Source: an uncultured Prevotellaceae bacterium (GTDB taxonomy: Bacteria > Bacteroidota > Bacteroidia > Bacteroidales > Bacteroidaceae). From it: 9,091 nt of DNA. The stretch is from positions 1 through 9,091 of the forward strand of contig CADCQC010000190.1 in assembly GCA_902803455.1 (NCBI GenBank). Reading direction: 5' to 3'. Both the position numbers and the translations under genes were made by a program. Under the pieces are notes generated by a model. That model searched no databases. It saw only the letters and a program-made list of their open reading frames with translations, and was not told the origin of the DNA. Shown piece by piece: positions 1 through 7,474 of the stretch. The stretch's first letter is position 1; each line of letters starts with the position of its first letter.

Positions 1-69
1 CCATTGTCATAGAATTGTTGTATGACATCCTCACAAAACATCATATCAGAAACATATCATTAGATAATT

Positions 70-624
70 ATGAAACAGACTCTTTTTTTCTTGATCACCT
101 TTTTCGGTGTCTGCCTGACAGCAGGAGCACAACAGACGTCAGACGCAAAGGAGAGGGTTACGCAGATTCGTAAGATCTACACGCAAGCCAAGCAGGAAGT
201 AGCCAAGGCCGACCAATTGGCCAAACAAGGTAAAGGCGCCAACCGCACCGTAGTGAACAGCAGCTACAAACTGGGGAAGTCTCCTGGTTCCAATGTGGTG
301 ACGTATTATTTCAAAGATGTTGAAGATGAGCATCTTGGCCGCTACTTCTACCACCCTTACTTCATCACCAACAATTTCAACACACCGGGCAACAAGTATT
401 ATCAGGAGTTCCTTTTCGACAGTGAGGAGAACTTGATCTTCTATTACGAAAAGAACGAAGGGCAAGAGACGCGCCTCTACTTCGACAATGATGGTGAGAG
501 TGATGACGGAGGTTTGATTTATGAGATCAACACCAGTTCGCGCACCATGGAACCGCCCTTTGCCATCCGAGTGGCAGGAGAACTGATGCACGCCTTCCAC
601 TTGCTGATGAACAGGGAATTCTAA
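70..624 (+). CDS. Small secreted protein of unknown function, paralogue of the product of 1753-2379
   Basis: 184 residues, family not recognised. Residues 1-20 form a type I signal peptide (Lys near the start, a Phe/Leu-rich core, cleavage probably at AGA20/QQ), so the mature protein should be periplasmic or secreted. A charged helical stretch follows (about 25-55), then a beta-rich part with many Tyr and Phe. The motif YYQEFLFD (110-117) followed by RLYFDNDG (135-142) recurs in altered form in the protein at 1753-2379 (YQEEYLYD, FRFYFNRG), and both mature proteins open with a similar helix (IRKIYTQAK against IRQRYAAAK). I infer that they are diverged duplicates. The start at 70 follows an AT-rich stretch without a Shine-Dalgarno site, as usual in Bacteroidota. 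Only 69 bases upstream are visible and I see no clear promoter in them, so the gene may belong to a transcript starting outside the window. A terminator-like hairpin follows at 690-720. Confidence 0.85.
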   Translation: MKQTLFFLITFFGVCLTAGAQQTSDAKERVTQIRKIYTQAKQEVAKADQLAKQGKGANRTVVNSSYKLGKSPGSNVVTYYFKDVEDEHLGRYFYHPYFITNNFNTPGNKYYQEFLFDSEENLIFYYEKNEGQETRLYFDNDGESDDGGLIYEINTSSRTMEPPFAIRVAGELMHAFHLLMNREF

Positions 625-689
625 ATAATCGTTTATCATGATTTTGGTGGTAAGCAGGGATTCCGCTGCGCTTCACCGCCGACCTATGG

Positions 690-720
690 TCCAACGCCCC
701 CTCGGTGCGATGGACTTTTT
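690..720 (+). terminator. Probable intrinsic terminator after the first secreted-protein gene
   Basis: An 11-position stem runs from TCCAACGC (690-697) to GCGATGGA (707-714), with inner pairs 699/705 and 700/704, two mismatches (694/710 and 698/706) and the loop CTC (701-703). CTTTTTG follows directly on the + strand. The hairpin lies 66 bases after the stop codon at 624, and a promoter follows downstream, so it probably separates the first gene from the next operon. The whole patch 650-715 is richer in G and C than the surrounding spacer and may be part of an interspersed intergenic element; I cannot test that here. Confidence 0.6.
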
Positions 721-768
721 GTATGATTATCTGCCATCTTATGGTCATCGTAATTTTTCCTTGATTGC

Positions 769-799
769 TTGGAAGATTCCATCATTATTCGTACATTTG
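769..799 (+). promoter_or_regulatory. Bacteroidota-type promoter for the lipoprotein operon
   Basis: TTG at 769-771 and TACATTTG at 792-799, separated by 20 bases, match the -33 and -7 elements known from Bacteroides (TTTG or TTG, then TAnnTTTG after 19-21 bases). Transcription would start near 805, giving a leader of about 55 bases before the ATG at 860. This is the best promoter candidate in the left half. It suggests that 860-1654, 1753-2379 and 2404-3612 are transcribed separately from the first gene. Confidence 0.65.
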
Positions 800-859
800 C
801 AATCTATTCAGTTGCACGTATAAAAAAGGCAACTCAAATCTCAATTCATCAATAATAAT

Positions 860-1654
860 ATGAGAACATCAATAATGATCTTAAGAAGAATGGACAAATG
901 GATGGCGATGATGGCCATCGTTTGTGTGGCATTGCTGACGGGTTGTGGCAAATCCGATAGCGAAGCTAAGAGTGCCCCTGACGAGTTGAAAGAAGACAAG
1001 GCCGTGACGGCGGAATCGACAGAGGTGAAGGAAGGAGACGAGCCGACAGAAGTGGCTGACGCTATGTCGGAGGGATTCGACTTGATAGCAAGCAAATGGA
1101 AGAAGACACCCATCAACGTCAGACCCAAGGGTGCCAAGGCCAACATACAGGATTTCGCCCAGGCTTTCTGCGGTCAGTATAGCACTTACGAACCGAATAA
1201 GAAGATGCTGAAATACCTTGCCGATCCTAAGGCATACAACAAGGAGGCCGAGGTGTATGATGTTTTTAGCGATGTTTCCAACGGTTACATCAGTTCCAGT
1301 CTGTGGACTGAGATTGACCGATTCACCAAGATGTGCTTTTGGAACCGTAAAAACGGGCATTCGCTGGTGGGGGTCTTCATCATAAACGGCTTTGAGAATA
1401 ATTCCGAGTCGGCTTTCATGTTCTATGACTACGACCCGAAGACCAGTATCATGACTCCCGACTTGGATGTCTGCCAGGTGGTGGAGAAGGTGGCTCTCGA
1501 CAAGGACTTCGAGGATTATGCTCTGGAACTCCCCCAGAAAGGGAAAGACATCGAGGTCAAACTCTATTCTGACAATGGGGAAGATGGCTACAACATTACA
1601 GAAAAGACGCTGAAGTGGACAGGTGACACCTTCACTTTGGTTGCCGGGAAATAA
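860..1654 (+). CDS. Lipoprotein of unknown function
   Basis: 264 residues. A hydrophobic segment ends in the lipobox LLTGC (Cys29 with this start), so the protein is expected to be lipid-anchored on the envelope. After the cysteine comes GKSDSE, loosely like the acidic surface-export signal of Bacteroidota lipoproteins. A low-complexity acidic and Lys-rich linker (about 30-65) resembles a flexible tether. The remaining ~200 residues form a mixed, mostly polar domain with no motif I can assign. The ATG at 860 follows an A/T-rich run and a promoter at 769-799; an internal ATG at 890 would give a more usual 18-residue signal peptide and is a real alternative. The next gene starts 98 bases after the stop with no obvious promoter or terminator between, so the two are probably cotranscribed. 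I do not recognise the family. Confidence 0.85.
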   Translation: MRTSIMILRRMDKWMAMMAIVCVALLTGCGKSDSEAKSAPDELKEDKAVTAESTEVKEGDEPTEVADAMSEGFDLIASKWKKTPINVRPKGAKANIQDFAQAFCGQYSTYEPNKKMLKYLADPKAYNKEAEVYDVFSDVSNGYISSSLWTEIDRFTKMCFWNRKNGHSLVGVFIINGFENNSESAFMFYDYDPKTSIMTPDLDVCQVVEKVALDKDFEDYALELPQKGKDIEVKLYSDNGEDGYNITEKTLKWTGDTFTLVAGK

Positions 1655-1752
1655 TTCGTCACCGACAATCCCCGACAGGGTATAGATGGTGACAAAAGTG
1701 ACAATAAGTAAAAAAGAGGACAAATCAAGAGCAAAATATAATAAGATAAAGG

Positions 1753-2379
1753 ATGAAAAAGAGATTCTTGCTGCTGCTGTGCCTGACAGCATGCCTGCAA
1801 ACTGGTTGGGCACAGAATACGATGGAGAGTATCCGTCAGCGCTATGCCGCCGCAAAAGAATATATCGCCACCCATCAGGGCACCAATGAAAGCGACGGTG
1901 CCGAATGGGCAGAATATTATCATGTGGAGGCGAGACAGTTTCTGCCTGGCACTGGCGGACACAAGGAGAATACCTACATGTATTTTAACGAACGGGAGGA
2001 AGACAAAATCTACCCCTCACACTACCTCTACTTCGCCACGTCGTCCTACAATTTCTCCGCACTCGATTACCAGGAGGAGTATCTGTATGACAAGGACGGA
2101 AAGGTGGCTTTCATCTATGCTCATAACCCTTATTGGGCGTATGGTGAGAATGAAAAGAGTATGGAGTATGAGTTCAGGTTCTATTTCAACAGAGGCAAAC
2201 TGCTGCGTGCCATCGTCAAAAGCCGTGATAATAATCAGCAGGCCTTCCGTGACGTGTATTCCGGCGCCACCATCAAAAACGAGTATGCTGATATCTACAG
2301 GCAGCATGTGAGCAAGGCCGAGAAAATACGGCAGATGTTCATCGCCATAGAAAAAGAAGCTTACGATTATTCAGAATAG
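1753..2379 (+). CDS. Small secreted protein of unknown function, paralogue of the product of 70-624
   Basis: 208 residues. The N-terminus has the basic MKKR, a Leu-rich core and a good type I cleavage site at GWA20/Q. An earlier LTAC14 also fits a lipobox, but the hydrophobic part before it would be very short, so a soluble periplasmic or secreted protein is more likely. The mature part begins with a charged helix (MESIRQRYAAAK) and then has many aromatic residues, with YQEEYLYD (106-113) and FRFYFNRG (141-148). The same order of motifs occurs in the protein at 70-624, which supports a shared fold and an old duplication. A second charged helix lies at the C-terminus. The gene sits between the lipoprotein gene and the beta-barrel gene, with only 24 bases to the latter, so it is probably in one operon with both. 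No function can be assigned. Confidence 0.85.
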   Translation: MKKRFLLLLCLTACLQTGWAQNTMESIRQRYAAAKEYIATHQGTNESDGAEWAEYYHVEARQFLPGTGGHKENTYMYFNEREEDKIYPSHYLYFATSSYNFSALDYQEEYLYDKDGKVAFIYAHNPYWAYGENEKSMEYEFRFYFNRGKLLRAIVKSRDNNQQAFRDVYSGATIKNEYADIYRQHVSKAEKIRQMFIAIEKEAYDYSE

Positions 2380-2403
2380 GAACCGGTGATTCTCCCAACC
2401 AAT

Positions 2404-3612
2404 ATGAAGAAGAGATATTTGCTTTCGTTGATGCTGCTGATCACTTGCGCACAGGTGTCGGCTGATGGTGGGTTGGTGGGGTTTTTCAAGAAATTGGGCA
2501 CCACCATCGACTCAATGACCGTCCGCGGAGTCGACCGTCGCTACATCACTTCACCAGAAAAACCATGGCAGGTCATTCTACAAGGCAATATCAACCAGAG
2601 CGACCTGAAGATGAAGGCCGTCCTTGACGGCAAGAAGATGTTCAGCGATGATTTTGGTGACATCAACTGGGATCCTCGCATCAAGACAGACATTTCTTCT
2701 TACGTGGGTTTGTGGGCAGGTTATCGTGGCTACGGATTGGGATACTCCAAAAATGTCAGTGGCAAGGGTAGTATCTTCAGTCTCGGAATCACAGGAGGTT
2801 CCTATGGCGCCAACCTTAGGATCCAGACATTCCAAACCGATGAGCCTAGCGTTCACATATCGGGATATATGCCCAACTGGGAGGATTCAACCCTTGAATA
2901 TTACCTCTTAGACCCCATCAAGGTGAGACTCCTCACCTTCGATGCCTATTATTTCTTCAATGGAAAGCGGTTCTCTTATGCGGCAGCCTACGATCAGAGT
3001 GTCATCCAGAAACGTTCCGCTGGTTCGCTGATGGTAGGTGGCATGTATGATCACTCCACGGTGAAATACGACAAGGGATACAATGCGGACTTTATCCTCT
3101 TCATGAACGACATTGGCAAGATCAAGCAGTATCAGGTGGGACTCGGTGGTGGATATGCCTACAACCTCGTACCATGCAAAGGACTGCTCATCAGTGGCAT
3201 GGGTATGGTGATGCTGACGGTCTATAATCGGTTGGATGTTTGGAGATACAACTCCAAAATTCGAGAGGCGGCCATTCAGGAGCGAAACAATCCTACCCCT
3301 AAAAAAGAGGATTGGGATGAAGGGGATTGGGATGAAGAGGATCTGGATGAAGAGGATCTGGATGAAGAGGATGAATGGGAAGCTTTTTTAAAAGATCAAT
3401 TCTCCGTATGGCCTATGGAGAAGGACGCCAAAAAGACCCAGTACAGCCGTATCATCCCCCTCATTGACGCACGGCTATCGGTGACCTACAATTGCGGCAA
3501 CTGGTTTTTCAATGCCAATGCCCAATTCAACAAATTCAAATTCAAGCACAACAGCAACAGAGGCTCCCTCACCGACTGGTATGTGAACGCCTCCATCGGT
3601 CTGAGATTATAG
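2404..3612 (+). CDS. DUF4421-like outer-membrane beta-barrel protein with an acidic repeat insert
   Basis: 402 residues from the ATG at 2404. This start is preferred over an in-frame GTG at 2386 because it gives a clean signal peptide (MKKRYLL..., cleavage near VSA/DGG). The mature N-terminus, with a helix containing TVRGVDRRYI, and the following alternating strands rich in Gly and Tyr (WAGYRGYGLGYSKN) resemble the DUF4421 family as I remember it, a Bacteroidota family thought to form outer-membrane barrels. The C-terminus ends in a typical strand (WYVNASIGLRL). Function of the family is unknown. An acidic insert at about residues 302-326 consists of five 5-residue units and probably lies in a loop; it makes the protein longer than I would expect. 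The gene starts 24 bases after the preceding stop and so is the likely last member of the operon. A short hairpin follows at 3623-3638. Confidence 0.8.
   Translation: MKKRYLLSLMLLITCAQVSADGGLVGFFKKLGTTIDSMTVRGVDRRYITSPEKPWQVILQGNINQSDLKMKAVLDGKKMFSDDFGDINWDPRIKTDISSYVGLWAGYRGYGLGYSKNVSGKGSIFSLGITGGSYGANLRIQTFQTDEPSVHISGYMPNWEDSTLEYYLLDPIKVRLLTFDAYYFFNGKRFSYAAAYDQSVIQKRSAGSLMVGGMYDHSTVKYDKGYNADFILFMNDIGKIKQYQVGLGGGYAYNLVPCKGLLISGMGMVMLTVYNRLDVWRYNSKIREAAIQERNNPTPKKEDWDEGDWDEEDLDEEDLDEEDEWEAFLKDQFSVWPMEKDAKKTQYSRIIPLIDARLSVTYNCGNWFFNANAQFNKFKFKHNSNRGSLTDWYVNASIGLRL
3307..3381 (+). repeat. In-frame 15-bp tandem repeat coding an acidic loop
   Basis: Five units of 15 bp start at 3307, 3322, 3337, 3352 and 3367. 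They encode EDWDE, GDWDE, EDLDE, EDLDE and EDEWE inside the DUF4421-like gene. Units 3 and 4 are identical at DNA level, which points to recent slippage or unequal crossing over. A change in copy number would keep the reading frame. Confidence 0.9.
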
Positions 3613-3622
3613 CCCATCCGGC

Positions 3623-3638
3623 GGTAGGATCCCCTACC
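3623..3638. terminator. Short hairpin between convergent operons, possible weak terminator
   Basis: GGTAGG (3623-3628), loop ATCC, CCTACC (3633-3638) form a perfect 6-bp stem in the 32-base gap between the + operon ending at 3612 and the - operon ending at 3645. On the + strand it is followed only by a loose T-rich stretch (CATTTTCTC) and on the - strand by no T-run. Position supports a role in ending transcription from one or both sides, but the signal is weak. Confidence 0.4.
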
Positions 3639-3644
3639 TCATAC

Positions 3645-5108
3645 TCATTTTCTCAGCACATCGGCAAATTCTTGCGGGGTGTATTTCACCGGGCCGCGCA
3701 TCAGTTCCGGCACATTGTAACTCTTGAGCGACTGGCGGTGATCATCGGGATTCTCAGATGGCAGTTCAAAGGGTTTTGCCGCTTTGCCCTCGGCATCCAC
3801 ATGTCCGATGAAAGGCCGTGTGAACACGCCGTCGTTGCGCCTGGAGGAGAACACCACCCACCGGCCGTTGCTCGACCAGGAATGATAACTCTCAGTATTG
3901 TCGGAATTGAGGGCCTCCACGGGAAGGGCCTCTCCCCCATTCTGAAGATCCATCATCCACAGATCGGCATCACGGTGCCAGATATGGAAACAGCCCCATT
4001 CTCCCAGGGTGAACATCAGCCACCGGCCATCGGGTGAGATACGTGGCAGGGTGGCGCTCAGGCCCTTGGCGGCCGCATCCAGCACCAACTCACGCTCGCC
4101 GAAACTGTGGGTAGCAGGGTCGAAAGACTTGCGGTAGATATTGTATTTCACCTCTTTTGCCCGATAAGTGATTTCCTCCAGATCCACGCTGTCGGCCTCG
4201 TATTTGAAATGGGCGCTGCAGAAATAGAGACTTTTCCCGTCGGGCGCCCAACAGGGGAATACCTCCAGTTCATCGGGCATCTTCTCAATGGTCTTCACCT
4301 CATGTTTCATCACATCGTAGACGATGAGGTCGCTCTCCGAATCAAGCACCTCGATCTTATTGATATCGCTGGTATGGAAACTCTGCATCGTGCGGTTGGT
4401 GGAATAGGCGATGAGGGGCAAGGTGGGATGCCATGAAGGATACACACCCGAGGAGATGAGGGAGTCGTTTTTCAGGTTCACCTTCTCCATCTTCCCATCG
4501 TAGACGATGACCGTACCACCATGATTCTGGCGGGCGTGAAACTGCATCCGGTCGGGGTTGTACTGCTGGAAATTATGGCAGTTGACACACTGTCCTCCAG
4601 CCTCGGTGCTGCACAGCATGTTGTCGACAAACACGTTCTCGTCGAAATTCTCCAGACATCGCTGGCAGAGCGTCAGTTCCTCATACGACACATACGATGG
4701 GGAGATGAGACGGTAACTCAGGTAGGGGTCGATATCGTCGGTCGACACATGGATGGCAAACGGTTTGAACCGGTACCACTGGCCATCTTTCTTGACGAAG
4801 ACATCGACCGTGATGTCCTTACCCTTTGCCTTTGCGGTGAGTGCATGCCACTCGTCGATGTCGGGACACACCTTCACGCCGCCACACACGATGGTCGTTC
4901 CCTCTGCCGAGAAACGCGTGACGGCTTCGTCCACCCCCACCAGGATCTCGAAGGCGAGGGGCGCGATATTGGGCGGGATGGTGACATCCAGGTAATCGGG
5001 ATAGATCTTGGGCAACAGTTTGTTGTCGGTATAACTGTCAGGCACTTGGGGCTGCCGGCAGGCAGCCAGCGTCAGTCCTAAAAGGATGAAAACAAGCCAT
5101 CTTCTCAT
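3645..5108 (-). CDS. TolB-like beta-propeller lipoprotein with a CxxCH heme motif
   Basis: 487 residues from the ATG at 5108. This start puts a lipobox (LTLAAC, Cys17) right behind a hydrophobic signal and lies one base after the stop of the upstream gene. An in-frame upstream extension to 5150 would overlap that gene and bury the signal. Residues about 30-140 form a first domain. A cysteine-rich segment follows: CQRC at 148-151 and CVNCH at 174-178, the latter a c-type heme attachment motif, followed by a segment containing QFHARQNHGG. The C-terminal half has several WD40/PD40-type repeats (PSWHP, CWAPDGKSLYF, RISPDGRWLMF, WSSNGRWVVFSSRR), which suggests a TolB-like propeller. The combination suggests a periplasmic or outer-membrane anchored protein that may carry heme c; similar Bacteroidota proteins are often labelled TolB-like or cytochrome c related. 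Actual heme binding is not proven, since a single CxxCH can occur by chance, but here it sits in an otherwise Cys/His-rich stretch. It is translated with, and probably works with, the membrane protein encoded upstream. Confidence 0.85.
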   Translation of the reverse strand: MRRWLVFILLGLTLAACRQPQVPDSYTDNKLLPKIYPDYLDVTIPPNIAPLAFEILVGVDEAVTRFSAEGTTIVCGGVKVCPDIDEWHALTAKAKGKDITVDVFVKKDGQWYRFKPFAIHVSTDDIDPYLSYRLISPSYVSYEELTLCQRCLENFDENVFVDNMLCSTEAGGQCVNCHNFQQYNPDRMQFHARQNHGGTVIVYDGKMEKVNLKNDSLISSGVYPSWHPTLPLIAYSTNRTMQSFHTSDINKIEVLDSESDLIVYDVMKHEVKTIEKMPDELEVFPCWAPDGKSLYFCSAHFKYEADSVDLEEITYRAKEVKYNIYRKSFDPATHSFGERELVLDAAAKGLSATLPRISPDGRWLMFTLGEWGCFHIWHRDADLWMMDLQNGGEALPVEALNSDNTESYHSWSSNGRWVVFSSRRNDGVFTRPFIGHVDAEGKAAKPFELPSENPDDHRQSLKSYNVPELMRGPVKYTPQEFADVLRK

Positions 5109-5109
5109 A

Positions 5110-7044
5110 TCAATACACCTCCTCCTGATAATGGTTGAAGAAATAGTCAAAATAATACGTGGATGAATACCTGTCGCGCATGAGAGGTTTGATGCGCTCC
5201 ATATCCATTCCCTGGTCGCGATAGCGTTTCAGGTCATCCATAAACGCCCTGCAACTCTCCATGACCTGCGGATCAAACGGCATCTGGCTGACATCCACCT
5301 TGTCGCTGAGGCCTCCGAAGAGACATGCGGCCTGCTGGAAGAGCACCGGCATGGGCGCTGTCCTATGTTGTTCGGAATACTGGTAAAAGCGCATCCAAAA
5401 GAGGTCGGGGTTGCGTGTCATCATGGCAGCGACGAGGGCCTGTTCCTGCACACGGGGATTATTGCTCTCGGAACTGGCGAAATGCTCGATGAGAAACCGT
5501 TCCACCGCCGCATTGTCACCACTGAGGTAATTGTCATTGGTCATGATGAGAACGACGGCGAGCAGTTCGGCATCATCTGCCACCAGCCTGGGATTGTGCA
5601 CAAACCGTTCATAACGCAGGGCCCAGTCCTTGTGGAAGAGTGTCTTCTTGAGCATGCTGATATATTTCTGTGCTGCCGCCCATTCGGCATTGACGATCGA
5701 GCACTTCACCATGAGTTTCAGCTTATCCACACTCCAGCCATACTCTACGCCATCTTCCATGCACCAGCGATAGCAGTAGTTGGGGATGCCATATTGCAGA
5801 TAGAGCATTTTCCCGTCCCACTGCACCATACGCGTGGGGAAAGGACAGCGGGCAGCCTTGGCGCCATTGGGGTAGTCGTACATCTCGTCACCCAACCGCC
5901 CTAATCTGGTAAGCGCCAGGTTCTTCATCATCCACATATCGCGTGTGGGTTCTCCCTTGGCGTCCTTGGCCACCTGAAGCACCCCGTTCCAGTCCTGACG
6001 GTCCACGCACTTGCGCATGGTGATCTCATGATGGAAATTGCCGTCCTTATACCAGCACAAAGCCAGGATCACCGCCAACACGACAAGTCCCCCACCCTGC
6101 AAGCACATCGATTTCATACACTCCCTTCTGGATGCTATACTTAACGTATGGGAGGTTTTGCCTTCGGGATTTTTATGGGCAGAGGGATCGTCTTTTTTAT
6201 GGGCAGAGGAATCAGGATTCTTGAGGACAGAGGAATCGGGATTTTTACACTCTGGATGATAGGTGATGGCGAGCACGAGCAGCGTACAGGCAGCAATGAC
6301 ATAAGGGAGGTAATAGGTTAGGAAATTGTCCTGTCGCATGCTGAAGACCGGCAGTGCGGTCTGATAGATATATTCGATGCTGGTCTGGTGGAACACATGG
6401 CGGTAGCACAGAAGGGGCACGAAAACGACCGCCAATGCCGTCAACAGGGTGTCGGCGGCGGCGAAGCCCTTAGCATATCCTCTGATGCGCCATGCGATAA
6501 CCGCCATGAGCACACCAGCCAACAGGGCATACGCCCCGAAGAACGGATAGCCGCAAGCCACGGCGATGACCGCGAAGAGGGTGCGGAGGTATTTAGGCAA
6601 CAGTCGGTAGATCCACACGAGGGTCACCACCACGAGGAATCCCAAGGTGGCGACAAAGAAATGTCCCTTCAGTTTGAGATAATAGATCCAATAGCCCAAG
6701 TCCACCTGTGCGATCAACAGCATGACGACGGGGATGAGTGCGACCACGGTCCATCGTGACGGGATATGGAAGGTGGTCCGTAACAGCGCCACCAGAAGTG
6801 CCCAAAGCAAACAGAGCACCGCCACGCCGAGCGCCGGATAATGGAGCAACTGGGTAAGGAATGCGCCTGCCCATGAGAGAAGTCCTCCCGACACCACCAT
6901 GCACTGTCGGAAGAATTTCGGGGTGTGAAAGAAGAGATTCAGTTCTTCCAACCGGGTGAGATAATCATATTCTGTTATGACCAGCACCACTCCCAAGACG
7001 AGAATGAAAAGATATGGCCATATCGAGGTGAATGCTTTTTTCAT
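5110..7044 (-). CDS. Large polytopic membrane protein with soluble C-terminal domain (DUF6057-like)
   Basis: 644 residues. About seven to ten hydrophobic segments lie in the first half, for example near residues 10-27, 50-68, 72-90, 98-115, 128-147, 155-185, 197-213 and 241-262, and another at 317-331 after a polar linker. That linker (about 267-296) is a low-complexity repeat. The C-terminal ~300 residues are soluble and mostly helical with many Trp, Tyr and Leu, somewhat like a helical-repeat domain; no catalytic motif is evident. Size and layout fit what I remember of DUF6057, a Bacteroidota family found beside TolB-like heme-motif lipoproteins; function is unknown. The ATG at 7044 follows an A/T-rich leader with a promoter candidate at 7124-7131. 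The stop (5110-5112) lies one base before the start of the lipoprotein gene, in the arrangement TGATATG, so the two are almost certainly translationally coupled and functionally linked. Confidence 0.82.
   Translation of the reverse strand: MKKAFTSIWPYLFILVLGVVLVITEYDYLTRLEELNLFFHTPKFFRQCMVVSGGLLSWAGAFLTQLLHYPALGVAVLCLLWALLVALLRTTFHIPSRWTVVALIPVVMLLIAQVDLGYWIYYLKLKGHFFVATLGFLVVVTLVWIYRLLPKYLRTLFAVIAVACGYPFFGAYALLAGVLMAVIAWRIRGYAKGFAAADTLLTALAVVFVPLLCYRHVFHQTSIEYIYQTALPVFSMRQDNFLTYYLPYVIAACTLLVLAITYHPECKNPDSSVLKNPDSSAHKKDDPSAHKNPEGKTSHTLSIASRRECMKSMCLQGGGLVVLAVILALCWYKDGNFHHEITMRKCVDRQDWNGVLQVAKDAKGEPTRDMWMMKNLALTRLGRLGDEMYDYPNGAKAARCPFPTRMVQWDGKMLYLQYGIPNYCYRWCMEDGVEYGWSVDKLKLMVKCSIVNAEWAAAQKYISMLKKTLFHKDWALRYERFVHNPRLVADDAELLAVVLIMTNDNYLSGDNAAVERFLIEHFASSESNNPRVQEQALVAAMMTRNPDLFWMRFYQYSEQHRTAPMPVLFQQAACLFGGLSDKVDVSQMPFDPQVMESCRAFMDDLKRYRDQGMDMERIKPLMRDRYSSTYYFDYFFNHYQEEVY
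6157..6246 (-). repeat. In-frame 24-bp repeat in the linker of the membrane protein
   Basis: The linker at residues 267-296 is built of 8-residue units: KNPDSSVL, KNPDSSAH, KKDDPSAH and a partial KNPEGK. The underlying DNA is an imperfect 24-bp tandem repeat. It lies between two hydrophobic segments, so it should form a flexible hydrophilic loop whose length can vary without a frameshift. Confidence 0.85.
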
Positions 7045-7123
7045 TGTTACTAATTCCCGTTGTCGTTTTGGTTATTGGTTTTTGGGGAGGGGATGGTATG
7101 AAAAGGAATCGCCCATTCTGTTG

Positions 7124-7131
7124 CAAAATTA
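7124..7131 (-). promoter_or_regulatory. Candidate -7 element for the membrane protein/lipoprotein operon
   Basis: On the - strand this reads TAATTTTG, a full match to the Bacteroidota -7 consensus TAnnTTTG, 80 bases before the ATG at 7044. The same octamer is used at the nagB promoter. No clear TTG lies 19-21 bases further upstream, so the call rests on the -7 element and position. Confidence 0.5.
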
Positions 7132-7191
7132 GGCAAAAATCCGTTATCTCCCGTCTGTTGTATAAAGTTTTTTCTTTATGGAATATGGAAT

Positions 7192-7449
7192 GAGAATAGC
7201 AAGGGAGCTCCAAAGCTCAAATTCTCTGAGGGATTGCCTTTGATATACCTGCAGGAGAACGGTTTTACTGATCTTGACAAACCCATTGGCATCTTCATGG
7301 AGGCATGCTCACAAGGCCGACTGCTCATCCTTGCTCCATGGAATCATCACAACGAACAGACCACCATCAGAAGAGAGCAATGCCTTTTGCTCAATGACAT
7401 CGCACAGCGTCTTTGCGAAAATAAAACAGCCCTTTCTGATTCTATCTGA
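7192..7449 (+). pseudogene. C-terminal remnant of a lost protein-coding gene
   Basis: The + frame ending at the TGA 7447-7449 gives a protein-like sequence: a segment with GFTDLDKPIG, then RLLILAPWNHHN, then IRREQCLLLNDIAQRLC. It looks like the end of a globular domain, with a hydrophobic strand followed by a helix. There is no in-frame ATG before it; the frame stays open up to 7102 and the only usable codon is a TTG at 7234. The left side overlaps the leader and promoter of the membrane protein operon on the other strand. I therefore read it as a truncated gene whose start was deleted; the exact left boundary is uncertain. An expressed short protein starting at TTG 7234 (71 residues) is the alternative. 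I do not recognise the family with confidence. Confidence 0.45.
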
Positions 7450-7474
7450 AAAACACAAGGCAATGAATGATCAT

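Noticed and set aside
6..26. Inverted repeat GTCATA/TATGAC with a 9-base spacer at the left edge
   Set aside because: Arms of only 6 bp, no T-run and no visible context left of it; this could be chance.
139..639. Open frame of 166 codons on the - strand
   Set aside because: It is antisense to the secreted-protein gene at 70-624, and its product is a Val/Ile-rich shadow without a recognisable start context.
1658..1693. Possible terminator after the lipoprotein gene (GTCACC/GGTGAC with an inner CCC/GGG stem)
   Set aside because: The large internal loop makes it unstable and AAAA, not T, follows; read-through into the next gene is more likely.
881..1855. Long open frame (324 codons) on the - strand
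   Set aside because: It lies opposite the lipoprotein gene, which has a clear signal and lipobox, and runs into the next gene. Its product has no signal or domain logic; it is an antisense shadow.
3492..4037. Open frame of 181 codons on the + strand
   Set aside because: It runs across the end of the DUF4421-like gene and antisense to the TolB-like lipoprotein gene; both of those have strong protein features.
5365..5904. Open frame of 179 codons on the + strand
   Set aside because: It is antisense to the large membrane protein gene and without independent support.
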